Of a DNA stretch of 64,000 nucleotides, positions 10,200-19,852 are shown piece by piece. This DNA is from Prochlorococcus marinus XMU1410 (lineage in GTDB: Bacteria > Cyanobacteriota > Cyanobacteriia > PCC-6307 > Cyanobiaceae). Where the stretch lies: positions 496,001-560,000 of the forward strand of contig NZ_JAAORH010000003.1 in the NCBI RefSeq assembly GCF_017696085.1, in the 5' to 3' direction. How positions within the stretch are numbered: position 1 is the stretch's first letter; each line of letters opens with the position of its first letter. The notes under the pieces were generated by a model. It was not told where the DNA came from and made no database searches. It worked only from the letters and a program-made list of their open reading frames with translations. Position numbers and translations under genes: made by a program.

Positions 10200-11393
10200 G
10201 TGAAAGTAATTGTTCTAGGTGGAGATGGTTTTTGCGGTTGGCCTTGTGCGGTGAATTTAGCAGAGCAAAATCATGATGTAATTATTGTCGACAATTTAAG
10301 TCGTAGAAAAATTGATATTGATCTAGAGGTAGAATCTTTAACTCCAATTGCTTCTATAACAGAACGACTTTCTGCATGGGAAGAGACTGGAGGCAAGCCT
10401 ATGAGATTTCTTAACATGGATATCTCTAAGCAATATCAAAAATTACTCAATTTGCTCATTGATGAAAAACCAGATTCCGTGATCCATTTTGCAGAACAAA
10501 GAGCAGCACCATACTCGATGAAATCGAGTTTTACCAAAAGATATACAGTAGATAATAATGTTAATGGCACCCACAACCTACTTGCTGCGATAGTAGAGAG
10601 TAATTTAGATATTCATGTTGTTCATTTAGGAACAATGGGAGTCTACGGATATGGATCACATAGAGGTGCAACAATTCCAGAAGGTTATCTAAAAGTTGAA
10701 GTTCCACAACCTGATGGAAGCCGCTTTGAAGAAGAAATATTACACCCTGCAAGCCCAGGTAGTGTCTACCATATGACTAAAACTTTAGATCAATTACTAT
10801 TTCTTTACTACAACAAAAATGATCTTGTAAGGATCACGGATCTACATCAAGGCATTGTTTGGGGAACAAATACAGAAGCAACTTTAAAAGATCCTAGATT
10901 GACAAACCGATTTGACTATGACGGAGATTATGGAACTGTTTTAAACAGATTTCTAATGCAAGCTGCAATTGGATATCCATTAAGTGTTCACGGGACAGGA
11001 GGGCAAACAAGAGCATTTATACATATCAAAGACTCTGTAAAATGCGTACAACTTGCTCTTGAAAACCCACCAAAATCTGGAGAAAGAGTCAAAATCTTTA
11101 ATCAAATGACTGAGAGTCATCAAGTTGGAGAACTAGCTAAAAAAGTTGCTTCTCTAACTGGAGCTGATATTAATTATTTACCAAATCCAAGAAATGAAGC
11201 AGTAGAAAATGATCTAATTGTTGATAATAAATGCTTTATAGAATTAGGTTTAAACCCAACTACTCTTGATAATGGCTTATTAGAAGAAGTTGTTGAAGTT
11301 GCTAAAAAATACTCCAATAGATGTGATCTTAACCGCATACCTTGTGTTTCATCCTGGACAAAAAAACAAGCTGAGGCTATAAAGTCTAATTAG
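10200..11393 (+). CDS. sqdB: UDP-sulfoquinovose synthase
   Basis: Makes UDP-sulfoquinovose from UDP-glucose and sulfite, the first committed step of sulfolipid synthesis. It is an extended short-chain dehydrogenase: NAD-binding GGDGFCGWP at residues 7-15 and the catalytic Tyr190-x3-Lys194 pair in VYHMTK. DNLSRRKIDIDLEVESLTP and HQGIVWGTNT are SQD1/SqdB hallmarks. The length of 397 residues is typical. GTG at 10200 is the start, preceded by GGAG at 10190-10193. The 169-base gap upstream is the longest in this part and probably carries the promoter. sqdX follows 26 bases later. Replacement of phospholipid by sulfolipid saves phosphorus, which suits an oligotrophic marine cell. Confidence 0.96.
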   Translation: MKVIVLGGDGFCGWPCAVNLAEQNHDVIIVDNLSRRKIDIDLEVESLTPIASITERLSAWEETGGKPMRFLNMDISKQYQKLLNLLIDEKPDSVIHFAEQRAAPYSMKSSFTKRYTVDNNVNGTHNLLAAIVESNLDIHVVHLGTMGVYGYGSHRGATIPEGYLKVEVPQPDGSRFEEEILHPASPGSVYHMTKTLDQLLFLYYNKNDLVRITDLHQGIVWGTNTEATLKDPRLTNRFDYDGDYGTVLNRFLMQAAIGYPLSVHGTGGQTRAFIHIKDSVKCVQLALENPPKSGERVKIFNQMTESHQVGELAKKVASLTGADINYLPNPRNEAVENDLIVDNKCFIELGLNPTTLDNGLLEEVVEVAKKYSNRCDLNRIPCVSSWTKKQAEAIKSN

Positions 11394-11419
11394 AATTTTG
11401 AAATAGGTACCTTAAGAAA

Positions 11420-12553
11420 GTGAAAATTGCATTGTTTACTGAAACTTTTTTACCTAAAGTTGACGGCATAGTCACAAGACTGACTAAAACAATTGAATTT
11501 TTAATAAAAAATGGTGATGAAGTTATAATTTTTTGTCCAGAGGGGTGTCCAGAATCATATATGGGAGCAACTGTAGTGGGAGTTGCTGCGATGCCATTAC
11601 CCTTATACCCAGAGTTAAAGCTTGGTTTACCAGGTCCTGCAGTCTCAGATAAGTTAGAAAAATTTAACCCAGATTTGATACATGTTGTTAATCCAGCTGT
11701 ACTTGGCTTAGGTGGCATATGGTTGGCGAAAACTAATAATATTCCTTTAATTGCTAGCTACCATACTCATCTTCCGAAATATCTGGAACATTACGGTATG
11801 GGTATGCTAGAGCCACTTTTGTGGGAATTACTTAAAGCAGCTCATAATCAAGCCTTGTTAAATTTGTGTACTTCCACCGCTATGGTCAATGAATTAAAAG
11901 ATAAAGGTATTCAAAGGACTGCTCTTTGGCAAAGAGGAGTAGATACTTACAGTTTCAGACCAGATTTAAGAAGTGAGAAAATGAGAGATAAATTATTTGG
12001 AAAATATAAAGATACCAATTATTTATTAATTTATGTAGGAAGATTATCAGCAGAAAAACAAATTGAGAGAATTAAACCAGTCTTAGAAAGTATCCCTAAT
12101 GCTTGTCTAGCACTTGTAGGTGACGGACCGTATAGAAACCAGCTTGAAAAAATCTTCGAAAATACCAAGACTAATTTCATAGGATATTTATCTGGTGATG
12201 AACTTGCTAGCGCCTATGCCTCTGGAGATATATTTTTATTTCCCTCCAGTACAGAAACACTTGGTTTAGTTTTACTCGAAGCAATGGCCGCAGGATGTCC
12301 AGTTATCGGAGCCAACAAGGGGGGGATTCCAGATATAATTAGCGATGGGATTAATGGTTGTTTATATGATCCAGATGAAAAAGATAATGGGGTAAAAAGT
12401 TTGATTGAAGCAACAAAAAAAATTCTAGAGAATGAAGATAAAAGAGAAATGATGAGAAAAGAGGCACGAAACGAAGCAGAAAAATGGGATTGGAATCAAG
12501 CAACGTTACAACTGCAAAATTATTATTCAGATACTCTCAAAGAAATAGATTAA
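11420..12553 (+). CDS. sqdX: Sulfolipid synthase (sulfoquinovosyltransferase)
   Basis: Transfers sulfoquinovose from UDP-sulfoquinovose to diacylglycerol at the membrane. It is a GT-B fold, family 4 glycosyltransferase: ALFTETFLPKVDGIVTRL at the N terminus, ASYHTHLPKYLEHYG in the acceptor domain, IYVGRLSAEKQIERIKP at the domain junction and the donor-binding PSSTETLGLVLLEAMAAG. The 377-residue length matches SqdX. It starts with GTG 26 bases after sqdB, which makes the substrate assignment secure even though related glycosyltransferases share these motifs. It converges on a small unknown gene 15 bases away. Confidence 0.94.
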   Translation: MKIALFTETFLPKVDGIVTRLTKTIEFLIKNGDEVIIFCPEGCPESYMGATVVGVAAMPLPLYPELKLGLPGPAVSDKLEKFNPDLIHVVNPAVLGLGGIWLAKTNNIPLIASYHTHLPKYLEHYGMGMLEPLLWELLKAAHNQALLNLCTSTAMVNELKDKGIQRTALWQRGVDTYSFRPDLRSEKMRDKLFGKYKDTNYLLIYVGRLSAEKQIERIKPVLESIPNACLALVGDGPYRNQLEKIFENTKTNFIGYLSGDELASAYASGDIFLFPSSTETLGLVLLEAMAAGCPVIGANKGGIPDIISDGINGCLYDPDEKDNGVKSLIEATKKILENEDKREMMRKEARNEAEKWDWNQATLQLQNYYSDTLKEID

Positions 12554-12568
12554 ATTTGATATAAATTA

Positions 12569-12817
12569 TTACGCTACGTTTGGGGGGGTAGGATTACTAT
12601 AAGAACTTAAAGGAAGTATAAGAGTAGCGATATTTTGATTCTTTTCAGGCCTTTTTTTCTTTGAGAATTTTTTACCAAAAGGTACTCTTATAACATTAGT
12701 CCCCTCAATGGAACAAATATTTGAGTTATCTCCAGAAAAATTATTTACAAAATTTGGTAAGTTGACGTTTTCAACTGGCAGTTGCTTAACATTACCAGAT
12801 TTTAAATCTTTTGTCAT
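12569..12817 (-). CDS. Unknown small protein, 82 residues
   Basis: I do not recognise a family. The protein is hydrophilic, with an Asn-rich middle (VNNFSGDNSNICSIEG), a basic patch GKKFSKKKRPEKN around 48-60 and a Pro-rich end NPTPPNVA. There is no membrane segment and only one cysteine. It starts with ATG and ends 15 bases from sqdX in convergent orientation. It lies downstream of gcvP on the same strand, separated by 129 bases that contain a hairpin after gcvP. The ORF could be real or fortuitous; conservation in sister genomes would decide. Confidence 0.5.
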   Translation of the reverse strand: MTKDLKSGNVKQLPVENVNLPNFVNNFSGDNSNICSIEGTNVIRVPFGKKFSKKKRPEKNQNIATLILPLSSYSNPTPPNVA

Positions 12818-12931
12818 AGCTTCAAATACCCCAAAAAATTTGATGCTCGAATATTTTAATAAAAAAATTTAAAAAAATTCTATAAGAAAATATTAAATTT
12901 TTATCCACATTGATAATAACTAAGTAATTAC

Positions 12932-12947
12932 AAGGACGCTAGTCCTT
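12932..12947 (-). terminator. Hairpin immediately after gcvP
   Basis: AAGGAC and GTCCTT form a perfect 6-base-pair stem around a 4-base loop, overlapping the first base of the gcvP stop triplet as seen on the + strand. On the minus strand it directly follows the coding sequence, the usual place for a terminator or an mRNA 3'-end stabiliser. The following U tract is poor, so intrinsic termination may be weak. Confidence 0.4.
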
Positions 12948-15856
12948 TAAGCACATTTTTTTTCGTCTAAAGTCTCATCTTGATTTACATTGCAAGAACA
13001 AATTAAATTGCGATCGCCATATGCATTATTGATCCTAGAAACTGAAGACCAAAACTTAATAGTTGTTGGAGTTTTATAAGGGAAAGAAGCCTTTTCTTTT
13101 GAATAAGGATATTGCCAATTATCAGCAATTAACTCTTTCAGCGTATGGGGAGCATTGCTTATTACATTATTATTTTTTAATTCATAATTATTTTCTATTT
13201 CACTGATTTCTTCTCCAATCAATAACATAGCCTCACAAAATCTATCTACTTCTGCCAAACTTTCACTTTCAGTAGGCTCTATCATTATGGTTTCTGGAAC
13301 AGGCCAACTAATAGTTGGGGCATGAAAACTATAATCTATTAATCGTTTAGCTAAATCATTGACACTCAACCCAGTTTTGGATTTTAAATCTCTAAAATCT
13401 AAAATACATTCATGTGCGACAAAATTATTTTTTCCTTTATAGAGAATCTTGAATTTATGTTTTAAGGAATGCGCAATATAATTTGCAGATAAAATTGCGT
13501 GCGAAGTTGCTTTCCTTAACCCTCTAAGACCAGCCATTTTTATGTACATCCAACTTATTGGAAGAATACTTGCACTCCCATACTTGGCAGAAGATACGTA
13601 ATTAGAACTAATAGATAAATTATTATCCATTAAAGAATGAGTAGGAAGAAATGGGCTTAAAGTTTCTGATGCAGCAACTGGACCTACTCCTGGACCACCA
13701 CCTCCATGTGGAATGCAGAATGTTTTATGTAAATTCAAATGACAAACATCAACACCATAATTCCCCGGTTTACATAATCCAACTTGAGCGTTCAAATTTG
13801 CTCCATCTAAATAGACAAATCCTCCCACAGAGTGAATTAAATCACATATCTTTCTGATTTGTAATTCAAAAACTCCATGAGTAGAGGGATAAGTCAACAT
13901 AAGAGCCCCTATTTGGTTATCAAATTTCTTGACCTTGATTGACAAATCTTGAAAATCAATATTTCCTTCGTCATCACATTCAACAGTTAACACGTCAAAA
14001 CCTGCCATAACTGCACTAGCAGGATTTGTTCCATGAGCACTTTTTGGAATTAAACATTTTTTTCTTAACAGTTCACCTTTCGATTCAAAATAAGAATTTA
14101 TTGCCAATAAACCTGCAAACTCTCCTTGAGAGCCTGCATTTGGTTGAAAAGAAACTGATTTTAAACCAACAATCTCACTTATCCATTTTTCTAGGTCAGA
14201 TATAATTTTTGAATAGCCTTTAGTTTGATCTGGTGGGGAAAACGGATGAATGGAAGATAAATTAGCCCAAGAGACTGGATTTAACTCTGCTGCAGAATTT
14301 AACTTCATGGTACAGCTTCCCAATGGCATCATCCCATCTACCAAAGAAAAATCTTTTTCAGCAAGTCGGAATATATATCTCATTAATTCAGTTTCACTTT
14401 GGTAATTTGTGAATATATCTTGCTGCATCCATGCACTGGATCTCAAAGCTAGACTTTCAAGATGAAATTCTTTATCAAATTTTATATGCTCTAAATCTTC
14501 TTCTTTTTCTATAAGGTTTGCTATGAAAGTCAAAATATCTTTTATTTCTTTTTCATTACTAAGCTCATCTAAAGAGATCCCAAAGCCAGTTGAATTTTCA
14601 ATAGTTGATCCCAGCGGCAAAATTCTTAAGTTATAGCCATTTTTTAAAGCTTCATTATGGATCCTCTGGGAGTGCTCAGAATATACATCAACACTATCAA
14701 ATCTAATCCCATCAGGAATTTCAAAACCTAAAACAGCTAAACTTGATTCTAAATTTATTCTCAACTCAACTAATCTCTTAGCAATTTGCGTTAATCCAGA
14801 GGGTCCATGATAAATAGCATAAAAAGAAGAAATTATGGCTAACAAAGATTGAGCAGTACAAATATTACTAGTGGCCTTTTCCCTTCTAATATGTTGCTCT
14901 CTTGTTTGCAATGCTAGTCTTAGTGACTTTTCTCCATTTTTAGATAAAGTTTGCCCAACTATTCTTCCGGGTATCAGCCTTTTATATTTTTCGCTACAAG
15001 CAAAATATGCTGCATGAGGGCCACCAAAACCCATGGGAACACCAAATCTTTGCATACTTCCCACTGCTACATCAACACCAAATTCAGAAATTGGTTTAAT
15101 CAAAACTTGTGCTAGTGGATCAATACATGCCGTAACAATAATTTCTGATCTATGTGCTTGAGATATTAAGAATGTAGGATCATATAATTGTCCATTTTTA
15201 CCAGGTAATTGCAACAACATTCCAAAAACATCATCATGATTAGGAAGGTTGCTTTGAGTAAAGCGTTTTAAGGATATTCCCAAAGGCTTTGCTCTGGTTT
15301 GTAGAACATTAAAAGTATGATCAAAAACATTTGACTCCACTAAGTACACTTTTGAAGATTTATTGTTTCTTGAGGAAAAACTCATGGCCATGGCTTCTGC
15401 TGCAGCAGTACCCTCATCCAACAAAGATGCATTGGCGACAGGGAATCCTGTTAGTTCACAAACAATAGTCTGAAAATTAAATAGAGCTTCTAATCTTCCT
15501 TGTGCAATTTCTGCTTGATATGGAGTATAAGACGTGTACCACCTTGGATTTTCAAGAACATGTCTTTGAATTACTTTAGGCATATGATTGTCATAATAAC
15601 CAAGGCCTATAAGTGATCTCATTTTAGTATTTTTATTCGCAATCTCTTCTAATTCGTTTAAAGCCTCAATTTCTGAACAACCTTGGGGCAATATTTCTGA
15701 AGATTTATCTTTAAGCTGAATATCATCAGGAATAACTTGATTTATAAATTGATCAATATTATTAAAACCAAGCTTTTTCAGCATAATTCTTTCATCTTTA
15801 TCTCCTAACCCAAGATGCCTATCTATAAACAAATCAGACCCAAATTTGGATGTCAT
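12947..15856 (-). CDS. gcvP: Glycine dehydrogenase (decarboxylating), P protein
   Basis: PLP enzyme of the glycine cleavage system; it decarboxylates glycine and passes the aminomethyl group to the lipoyl arm of GcvH. The 969 residues fit the single-chain form with two aminotransferase-like halves. The PLP lysine is in HLNLHKTFCIPHGGGGPG near residue 710; PLGSCTMKLN and SFQPNAGSQGE lie before it. The N terminus has FIDRHLGLGDKDE, the usual GcvP opening. It is transcribed after gcvH, whose stop is 45 bases upstream of this start. In cyanobacteria this complex handles photorespiratory glycine. gcvT is about 18 kb away in this window. Confidence 0.97.
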   Translation of the reverse strand: MTSKFGSDLFIDRHLGLGDKDERIMLKKLGFNNIDQFINQVIPDDIQLKDKSSEILPQGCSEIEALNELEEIANKNTKMRSLIGLGYYDNHMPKVIQRHVLENPRWYTSYTPYQAEIAQGRLEALFNFQTIVCELTGFPVANASLLDEGTAAAEAMAMSFSSRNNKSSKVYLVESNVFDHTFNVLQTRAKPLGISLKRFTQSNLPNHDDVFGMLLQLPGKNGQLYDPTFLISQAHRSEIIVTACIDPLAQVLIKPISEFGVDVAVGSMQRFGVPMGFGGPHAAYFACSEKYKRLIPGRIVGQTLSKNGEKSLRLALQTREQHIRREKATSNICTAQSLLAIISSFYAIYHGPSGLTQIAKRLVELRINLESSLAVLGFEIPDGIRFDSVDVYSEHSQRIHNEALKNGYNLRILPLGSTIENSTGFGISLDELSNEKEIKDILTFIANLIEKEEDLEHIKFDKEFHLESLALRSSAWMQQDIFTNYQSETELMRYIFRLAEKDFSLVDGMMPLGSCTMKLNSAAELNPVSWANLSSIHPFSPPDQTKGYSKIISDLEKWISEIVGLKSVSFQPNAGSQGEFAGLLAINSYFESKGELLRKKCLIPKSAHGTNPASAVMAGFDVLTVECDDEGNIDFQDLSIKVKKFDNQIGALMLTYPSTHGVFELQIRKICDLIHSVGGFVYLDGANLNAQVGLCKPGNYGVDVCHLNLHKTFCIPHGGGGPGVGPVAASETLSPFLPTHSLMDNNLSISSNYVSSAKYGSASILPISWMYIKMAGLRGLRKATSHAILSANYIAHSLKHKFKILYKGKNNFVAHECILDFRDLKSKTGLSVNDLAKRLIDYSFHAPTISWPVPETIMIEPTESESLAEVDRFCEAMLLIGEEISEIENNYELKNNNVISNAPHTLKELIADNWQYPYSKEKASFPYKTPTTIKFWSSVSRINNAYGDRNLICSCNVNQDETLDEKKCA

Positions 15857-15901
15857 ATTAAAATATTTTTCTTTAAAATAGCCCTTTTTAAAAAGTTTGC
15901 C

Positions 15902-16291
15902 TTATTTTGGTACAACCTTTGTTTGATATTCCTCAGAAGTCATCAAATCAGCAATTGATGCTTTTGATTCTGGTTTCAAAATAACTAACCAACCGTCTCC
16001 AATCGGATCATTCTGTAAAAGCTCAGGGTTCTCAATAACACTTTCATTTACAGATACTATTTCCCCTGAAAAAGGTAGATAGACTTCCTCTACGGCCTTA
16101 ACTGATTCTATTGTTCCAAAAGTATCGCCTTTCTCTAAAGTCGCCCCTGCATCAGCTAATTCAACAAAAACAATATCTCCTAATTGATCTATAGCGAATT
16201 CACTAACTCCAATTTTTAATAATCCATTTTCTTCCAAGACATATTCATGAGTATCAGCATAGTTGAGGTTGTCTGGAAACTTGTAAGACAT
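15902..16291 (-). CDS. gcvH: Glycine cleavage system H protein
   Basis: Lipoyl carrier that shuttles the aminomethyl group between GcvP and GcvT. The 129-residue protein has the lipoylated lysine at position 65 within GTIESVKAVEEV, and the family N terminus YADTHEYVLEENGLLKIGVS. ENPELLQNDPIGDGWLVIL is the conserved C-terminal block. It begins 2 bases after the upstream PLP enzyme gene ends and lies just before gcvP, so the three genes probably form one transcript. Confidence 0.97.
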   Translation of the reverse strand: MSYKFPDNLNYADTHEYVLEENGLLKIGVSEFAIDQLGDIVFVELADAGATLEKGDTFGTIESVKAVEEVYLPFSGEIVSVNESVIENPELLQNDPIGDGWLVILKPESKASIADLMTSEEYQTKVVPK

Positions 16292-16293
16292 GA

Positions 16294-17586
16294 TTAAGTA
16301 GATAAAGGAAGTAGAGAATCCTTTGAAATTAATTTTTCCTCTAATAGTTCAAATAATAATCGAATTAATGCAATTTTGATGTGAGCTATGTGAGAACCAC
16401 CTTGAACAAAAATATTGTAAGGATCTCTTAGAGGGGCATCAGCAGAAAATTCACTTGTACTACCTTCAATAAAGGTACCTCCTGCCATCAATAATTTTGA
16501 ATCATATCCATCCATAGATGATGGAACAACATTAAGAAAAGAATCTACTGGTGAAGAATTTTGAAAAGATTGACAAACTTTTTGTACCAAATCAGGATTA
16601 TTCAATCTTACTGACTGAATAAGATCAGATCTATAAGTTGCTGGCTCTGGTAAAACCTTAAATCCCAAATTTTTAAAGACTGCTGCAACCATATCAGCAC
16701 CTTTTAGTGATTCGTGAACAATTTGTGGTGCTAAAAACAAACCCTGCAAAATTAATCTTCCTAGTCCAAAATTTATTCCTGCAGAAGAACCAATGCCTGG
16801 TGAGGTTAATCTAGAACATGCCATCTCAACCAACTCTGCATCTCCTGCAACGTACCCACCAGTAGGAACGATTGTTCCTCCCAAATTTTTAATCAATGAT
16901 CCAGCAATAATATTTGCCCCTTTAGAAATTGGTTCACTATCTTCAACAAGCTCCCCATAACAGTTATCAACAAAACATATACAATTAGGATCAAGGGAAT
17001 GAATAAGACTACAAATTTTCTCTATCTGATGATTCGTTAGAGAATTTCTCCAACTATATCCACAACTTTTTTGTATGAATACTAGTTTGCATGAATTTTC
17101 TTCAAAAGAATGAACAATTTTTTCTTCAAAAGAATCAAAATCATCGCAGATATTTATTTGCTTATATTCAATGTCAAAATCTTTAAGTGAGCCTTTTCCT
17201 CCTCCCCTTATTCCTATGACTTCTTCTAACGTGTCATATGGTTGTCCTGTAAGAGATAACATTACATCTCCAGGTCGAAGAATTCCAAATAAGACGGAAC
17301 TTATTGCATGCGTTCCACTTACAAATTGCATCCTCACAGCAGCCTTTTCAGCAAGAAACAATCTTGCAAAAACCGCATCAATTTTTTCTCTAGATATATC
17401 ATCATGACCACTACCAGAAGATTGATTGAAATGACTAGTAGAAACTTTTTCTTCCTTAAAAATTGTCAAAATATTTTCTAATTTCTGGAAAACCTGTTTG
17501 GACCTTTCTTGGAAAACTTTATTTAAACTCTCTTCGACAGAAAGAACGGCGTTTTCAGCAAGTTTTAAGTTATTGTCAAGAGTCAT
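16294..17586 (-). CDS. Methionine-gamma-lyase-family PLP protein (aluminium resistance type)
   Basis: PLP-dependent Cys/Met metabolism fold protein of the family once annotated as aluminium resistance protein. The likely Schiff-base lysine is in NIIAGSLIKNLGG, preceded by CFVDNCYGELVE, where Asp contacts the PLP ring nitrogen. FARLFLAEKAAVRMQFVSGTH and LTGQPYDTLEEVIG are family signatures. The length of 430 residues is typical. The reaction is uncertain: relatives are assigned as C-S lyases largely by homology. It lies directly upstream of gcvH with a 2-base gap, and this co-transcription with glycine cleavage genes suggests a link to one-carbon or sulfur amino-acid turnover, which is an inference. 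Confidence 0.85.
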   Translation of the reverse strand: MTLDNNLKLAENAVLSVEESLNKVFQERSKQVFQKLENILTIFKEEKVSTSHFNQSSGSGHDDISREKIDAVFARLFLAEKAAVRMQFVSGTHAISSVLFGILRPGDVMLSLTGQPYDTLEEVIGIRGGGKGSLKDFDIEYKQINICDDFDSFEEKIVHSFEENSCKLVFIQKSCGYSWRNSLTNHQIEKICSLIHSLDPNCICFVDNCYGELVEDSEPISKGANIIAGSLIKNLGGTIVPTGGYVAGDAELVEMACSRLTSPGIGSSAGINFGLGRLILQGLFLAPQIVHESLKGADMVAAVFKNLGFKVLPEPATYRSDLIQSVRLNNPDLVQKVCQSFQNSSPVDSFLNVVPSSMDGYDSKLLMAGGTFIEGSTSEFSADAPLRDPYNIFVQGGSHIAHIKIALIRLLFELLEEKLISKDSLLPLST

Positions 17587-17611
17587 TTATTATGAAAAAT
17601 TCATGTTATTT

Positions 17612-18304
17612 TTAAGAAGCTAAATTTCTTAATTCTGCGAGGAAAGCATTAGGTCCCCTTCCCTGAAAATAAGAAAGTTTTTTTGAAGCCTCATATAAAT
17701 CAAGAAGTTCTCCATCTAATTCTTCTGCCGTATAATCTCTAATTCCTGCAATTACCTCAGCAAAACGTTCTCTACGGGCAGATTTATTGACAGCATAGGC
17801 TTCCATTACTTGCATTTTACATGATCTCCAAGCCTTATTCTGACAAAAATGTACTGAAAGAGCATCGCTTAAAGCAGAAGCTTCTTCATCTTCTATGTAC
17901 CAGTCAAAAGATGAAGGTAGAGGTTTCAAACCTGAAAAAATCTCGAATAACTCCCCGGCCGACAATGGATTACCAGAATCATTTTTTAGGGGTAATGCAG
18001 ACTCTTCCAAAGATTTCCATAACTCTGGATAATCACTTTCAAAACGATCCCTGATTTTTTCAATGCCTTGATCAAGAATCGTATTAACTTGAGCTAAAGC
18101 AAGAAAAACTTCAGGACCTGGCGAAGATAACTTCCCATTCCTAAGATTAGAAATTTGCGAATTATGAACTTTACCTAAATCAAGAACTTCTGAAAGTAAT
18201 GGCAATACTCTGTGAGACCAACCATTTCTTTCATGCCAGAGGTGTATCAAATGAGCCATTGCCCTTCGACCTCTAGATAATTTATCGCGATATCCGAGAC
18301 TCAC
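17612..18304 (-). CDS. Unknown protein with helix-turn-helix-like N terminus
   Basis: Protein of 230 residues that I cannot place in a named family. Residues 35-75 (VLDLGKVHNSQISNLRNGKL) resemble the recognition portion of an XRE/lambda-repressor type helix-turn-helix, where a Ser/Gln-x-Ile-Ser-x-x-Arg-x-Gly pattern is typical. The rest is acidic and probably helical, with a conserved-looking RERFAEVIAGIRDYTAEELD segment near the end. No membrane segment is present. It is divergent from the desaturase gene and shares a 75-base promoter region with it; 25 bases separate it from the downstream PLP enzyme gene. A DNA-binding regulator is possible but not shown. Confidence 0.65.
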   Translation of the reverse strand: MSLGYRDKLSRGRRAMAHLIHLWHERNGWSHRVLPLLSEVLDLGKVHNSQISNLRNGKLSSPGPEVFLALAQVNTILDQGIEKIRDRFESDYPELWKSLEESALPLKNDSGNPLSAGELFEIFSGLKPLPSSFDWYIEDEEASALSDALSVHFCQNKAWRSCKMQVMEAYAVNKSARRERFAEVIAGIRDYTAEELDGELLDLYEASKKLSYFQGRGPNAFLAELRNLAS

Positions 18305-18379
18305 AGATAATTAAACTTATCAATAGTATAGTATGATAATATTACATATCGGTAATTTTGAAAATAGTATTTCAATATC
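18305..18379. promoter_or_regulatory. Divergent promoter region between the HTH-like gene and the desaturase
   Basis: The only noncoding DNA between two divergent genes, 75 bases and very AT-rich. TATGATAAT at about 18332-18340 is a good -10-like match for rightward transcription toward the desaturase. No clear -35 is visible. The region must hold the start signals of both genes, and could hold an operator for the HTH-like protein. Confidence 0.35.
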
Positions 18380-19318
18380 ATGAATTCAGTAATTTTCCAA
18401 GAAACAGCAAAATTAAAAAAACCTGTTCCAGCTGAAAAAGTTATAGAACTCTCAGAAAAATTACTGGAACCTTCCAGTCATTCAAAAAGATATCCTCCAA
18501 GACTACATAAAACGTGGGGAACAATAGTTTTTATGGTTGCAATTCATATTCTTTCTCTTGTAGCTATACAACCAAAATTTTGGAGTCTTCCTGCAGTCAC
18601 TTCATTATTATTTTTTTACTGGGTAACTGCTTGTTTAGGTGTCACCCTTGGATATCACAGATTGTTATCACACAGATCTTTCATTGTACCAAGATGGTTA
18701 GAAAGATTTTTTGCTACCTGTGGAGCCATAAGTTGTCAGCATGGACCGATAGATTGGGTAGGTTTACATAGGCATCACCACTCTTTTTCAGATACTGAAG
18801 TAGATCATCACAATAGTAAAAAGGGGTTTTGGTGGAGTCATATGGGTTGGATGTTTAAAGACGTAGAAGCATTAAAAGCTGTTCCAAAACTAAGTGCAGA
18901 TTTAATCAAGGATCCATATTATAGATTTTTAAATAAATATTTTTTATTCTTACAAATTCCTATTGGACTTTCATTGTACGCAATAGGTCAAAAATTAGGT
19001 GTAGGAGGATGGGCTCTAGTACTTTGGGGAATTCCATTGAGGCTTGTGGTTGTTTATCATATAACTTGGCTAGTCAACTCCGCGACGCATTGTTGGGGTA
19101 AAGCACCATTTGAAAGTGGTGATTCATCTAAAAACAATGCATGGGTTGCTGCTTTAACATTTGGAGAAGGTTGGCATAATAACCATCATGCATTTCCCAA
19201 TTCGGCAAAACAAGGATTATTTAAAGGTCAGATAGACATTACATGGGAACATATTAAGATTCTTGCGAAATTTGGTTTTGCAAAAAAAGTAAAGTTACCC
19301 TCTAGGTCTTATTATTAA
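18380..19318 (+). CDS. desC: Acyl-lipid delta-9 fatty acid desaturase
   Basis: Di-iron membrane desaturase that introduces the first double bond into membrane-lipid acyl chains, using ferredoxin in cyanobacteria. All three histidine boxes are present: HRLLSH (around residue 93), HRHHH (around 130) and HNNHH (around 266). Four hydrophobic segments surround them (for example [16 protein letters not shown] and [17 protein letters not shown]). The 312-residue length is slightly longer than usual because of a 40-residue soluble N terminus. Position on the acyl chain (delta-9) is inferred from family resemblance. It is followed after 20 bases by rplI, and is divergent from the HTH-like gene. Confidence 0.9.
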   Translation: MNSVIFQETAKLKKPVPAEKVIELSEKLLEPSSHSKRYPPRLHKTWGTIVFMVAIHILSLVAIQPKFWSLPAVTSLLFFYWVTACLGVTLGYHRLLSHRSFIVPRWLERFFATCGAISCQHGPIDWVGLHRHHHSFSDTEVDHHNSKKGFWWSHMGWMFKDVEALKAVPKLSADLIKDPYYRFLNKYFLFLQIPIGLSLYAIGQKLGVGGWALVLWGIPLRLVVVYHITWLVNSATHCWGKAPFESGDSSKNNAWVAALTFGEGWHNNHHAFPNSAKQGLFKGQIDITWEHIKILAKFGFAKKVKLPSRSYY

Positions 19319-19338
19319 CTATATTGTTCAATATTTTC

Positions 19339-19794
19339 ATGGCAAAAAGAGTACAAGTCGCATTAACTGAATCAATCGCATCACTAGGTAAAGAAGGAGA
19401 TCTAGTTGATGTGGCACCAGGATACGCAAGAAATTTTCTTTTACCTTATGGCAAGGCAATGAATGTAACACCAGCAGTCCTTAAACAAATTGAGAGGAAG
19501 AAAGAAAAAGAAAAAATCGCTGCTGATAAATTAAAGCAAGAAGCTTTAGATTTCCAAACTGCATTATCCACAATAGGTAGGTTCACTATCAAAAAACAGG
19601 TCGGAGAAGATGGAGTCCTTTTTGGAACGGTTACCAATGGTGATGTTGCCGAAGCGATAGAAGCGGCAACTAAAAAAGAAATTGATAGAAGAAACATTAC
19701 TGTTCCTGATATTCATAATTTAGGTTCCTTTACTGCAAAAATAAAATTACATCCAGAAGTAAATGCAGAAGTAAATATTGAAGTAACAAGTTAA
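19339..19794 (+). CDS. rplI: 50S ribosomal protein L9
   Basis: Large-subunit protein that binds 23S r[23 protein letters not shown] and [18 protein letters not shown] are the N-terminal domain signature. A long basic connecting helix ([20 protein letters not shown]) leads to the C-terminal domain. I chose the ATG at 19339, giving 151 residues, rather than the in-frame TTG at 19324 because family members begin at MAKRVQV. dnaB follows 58 bases later, a common pairing. Confidence 0.96.
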   Translation: MAKRVQVALTESIASLGKEGDLVDVAPGYARNFLLPYGKAMNVTPAVLKQIERKKEKEKIAADKLKQEALDFQTALSTIGRFTIKKQVGEDGVLFGTVTNGDVAEAIEAATKKEIDRRNITVPDIHNLGSFTAKIKLHPEVNAEVNIEVTS

Positions 19795-19852
19795 TCAATT
19801 TGTTGCATTATTTTGAAAAGTAGCCAGAGTATATATCTAAGCAATTAAAGAT

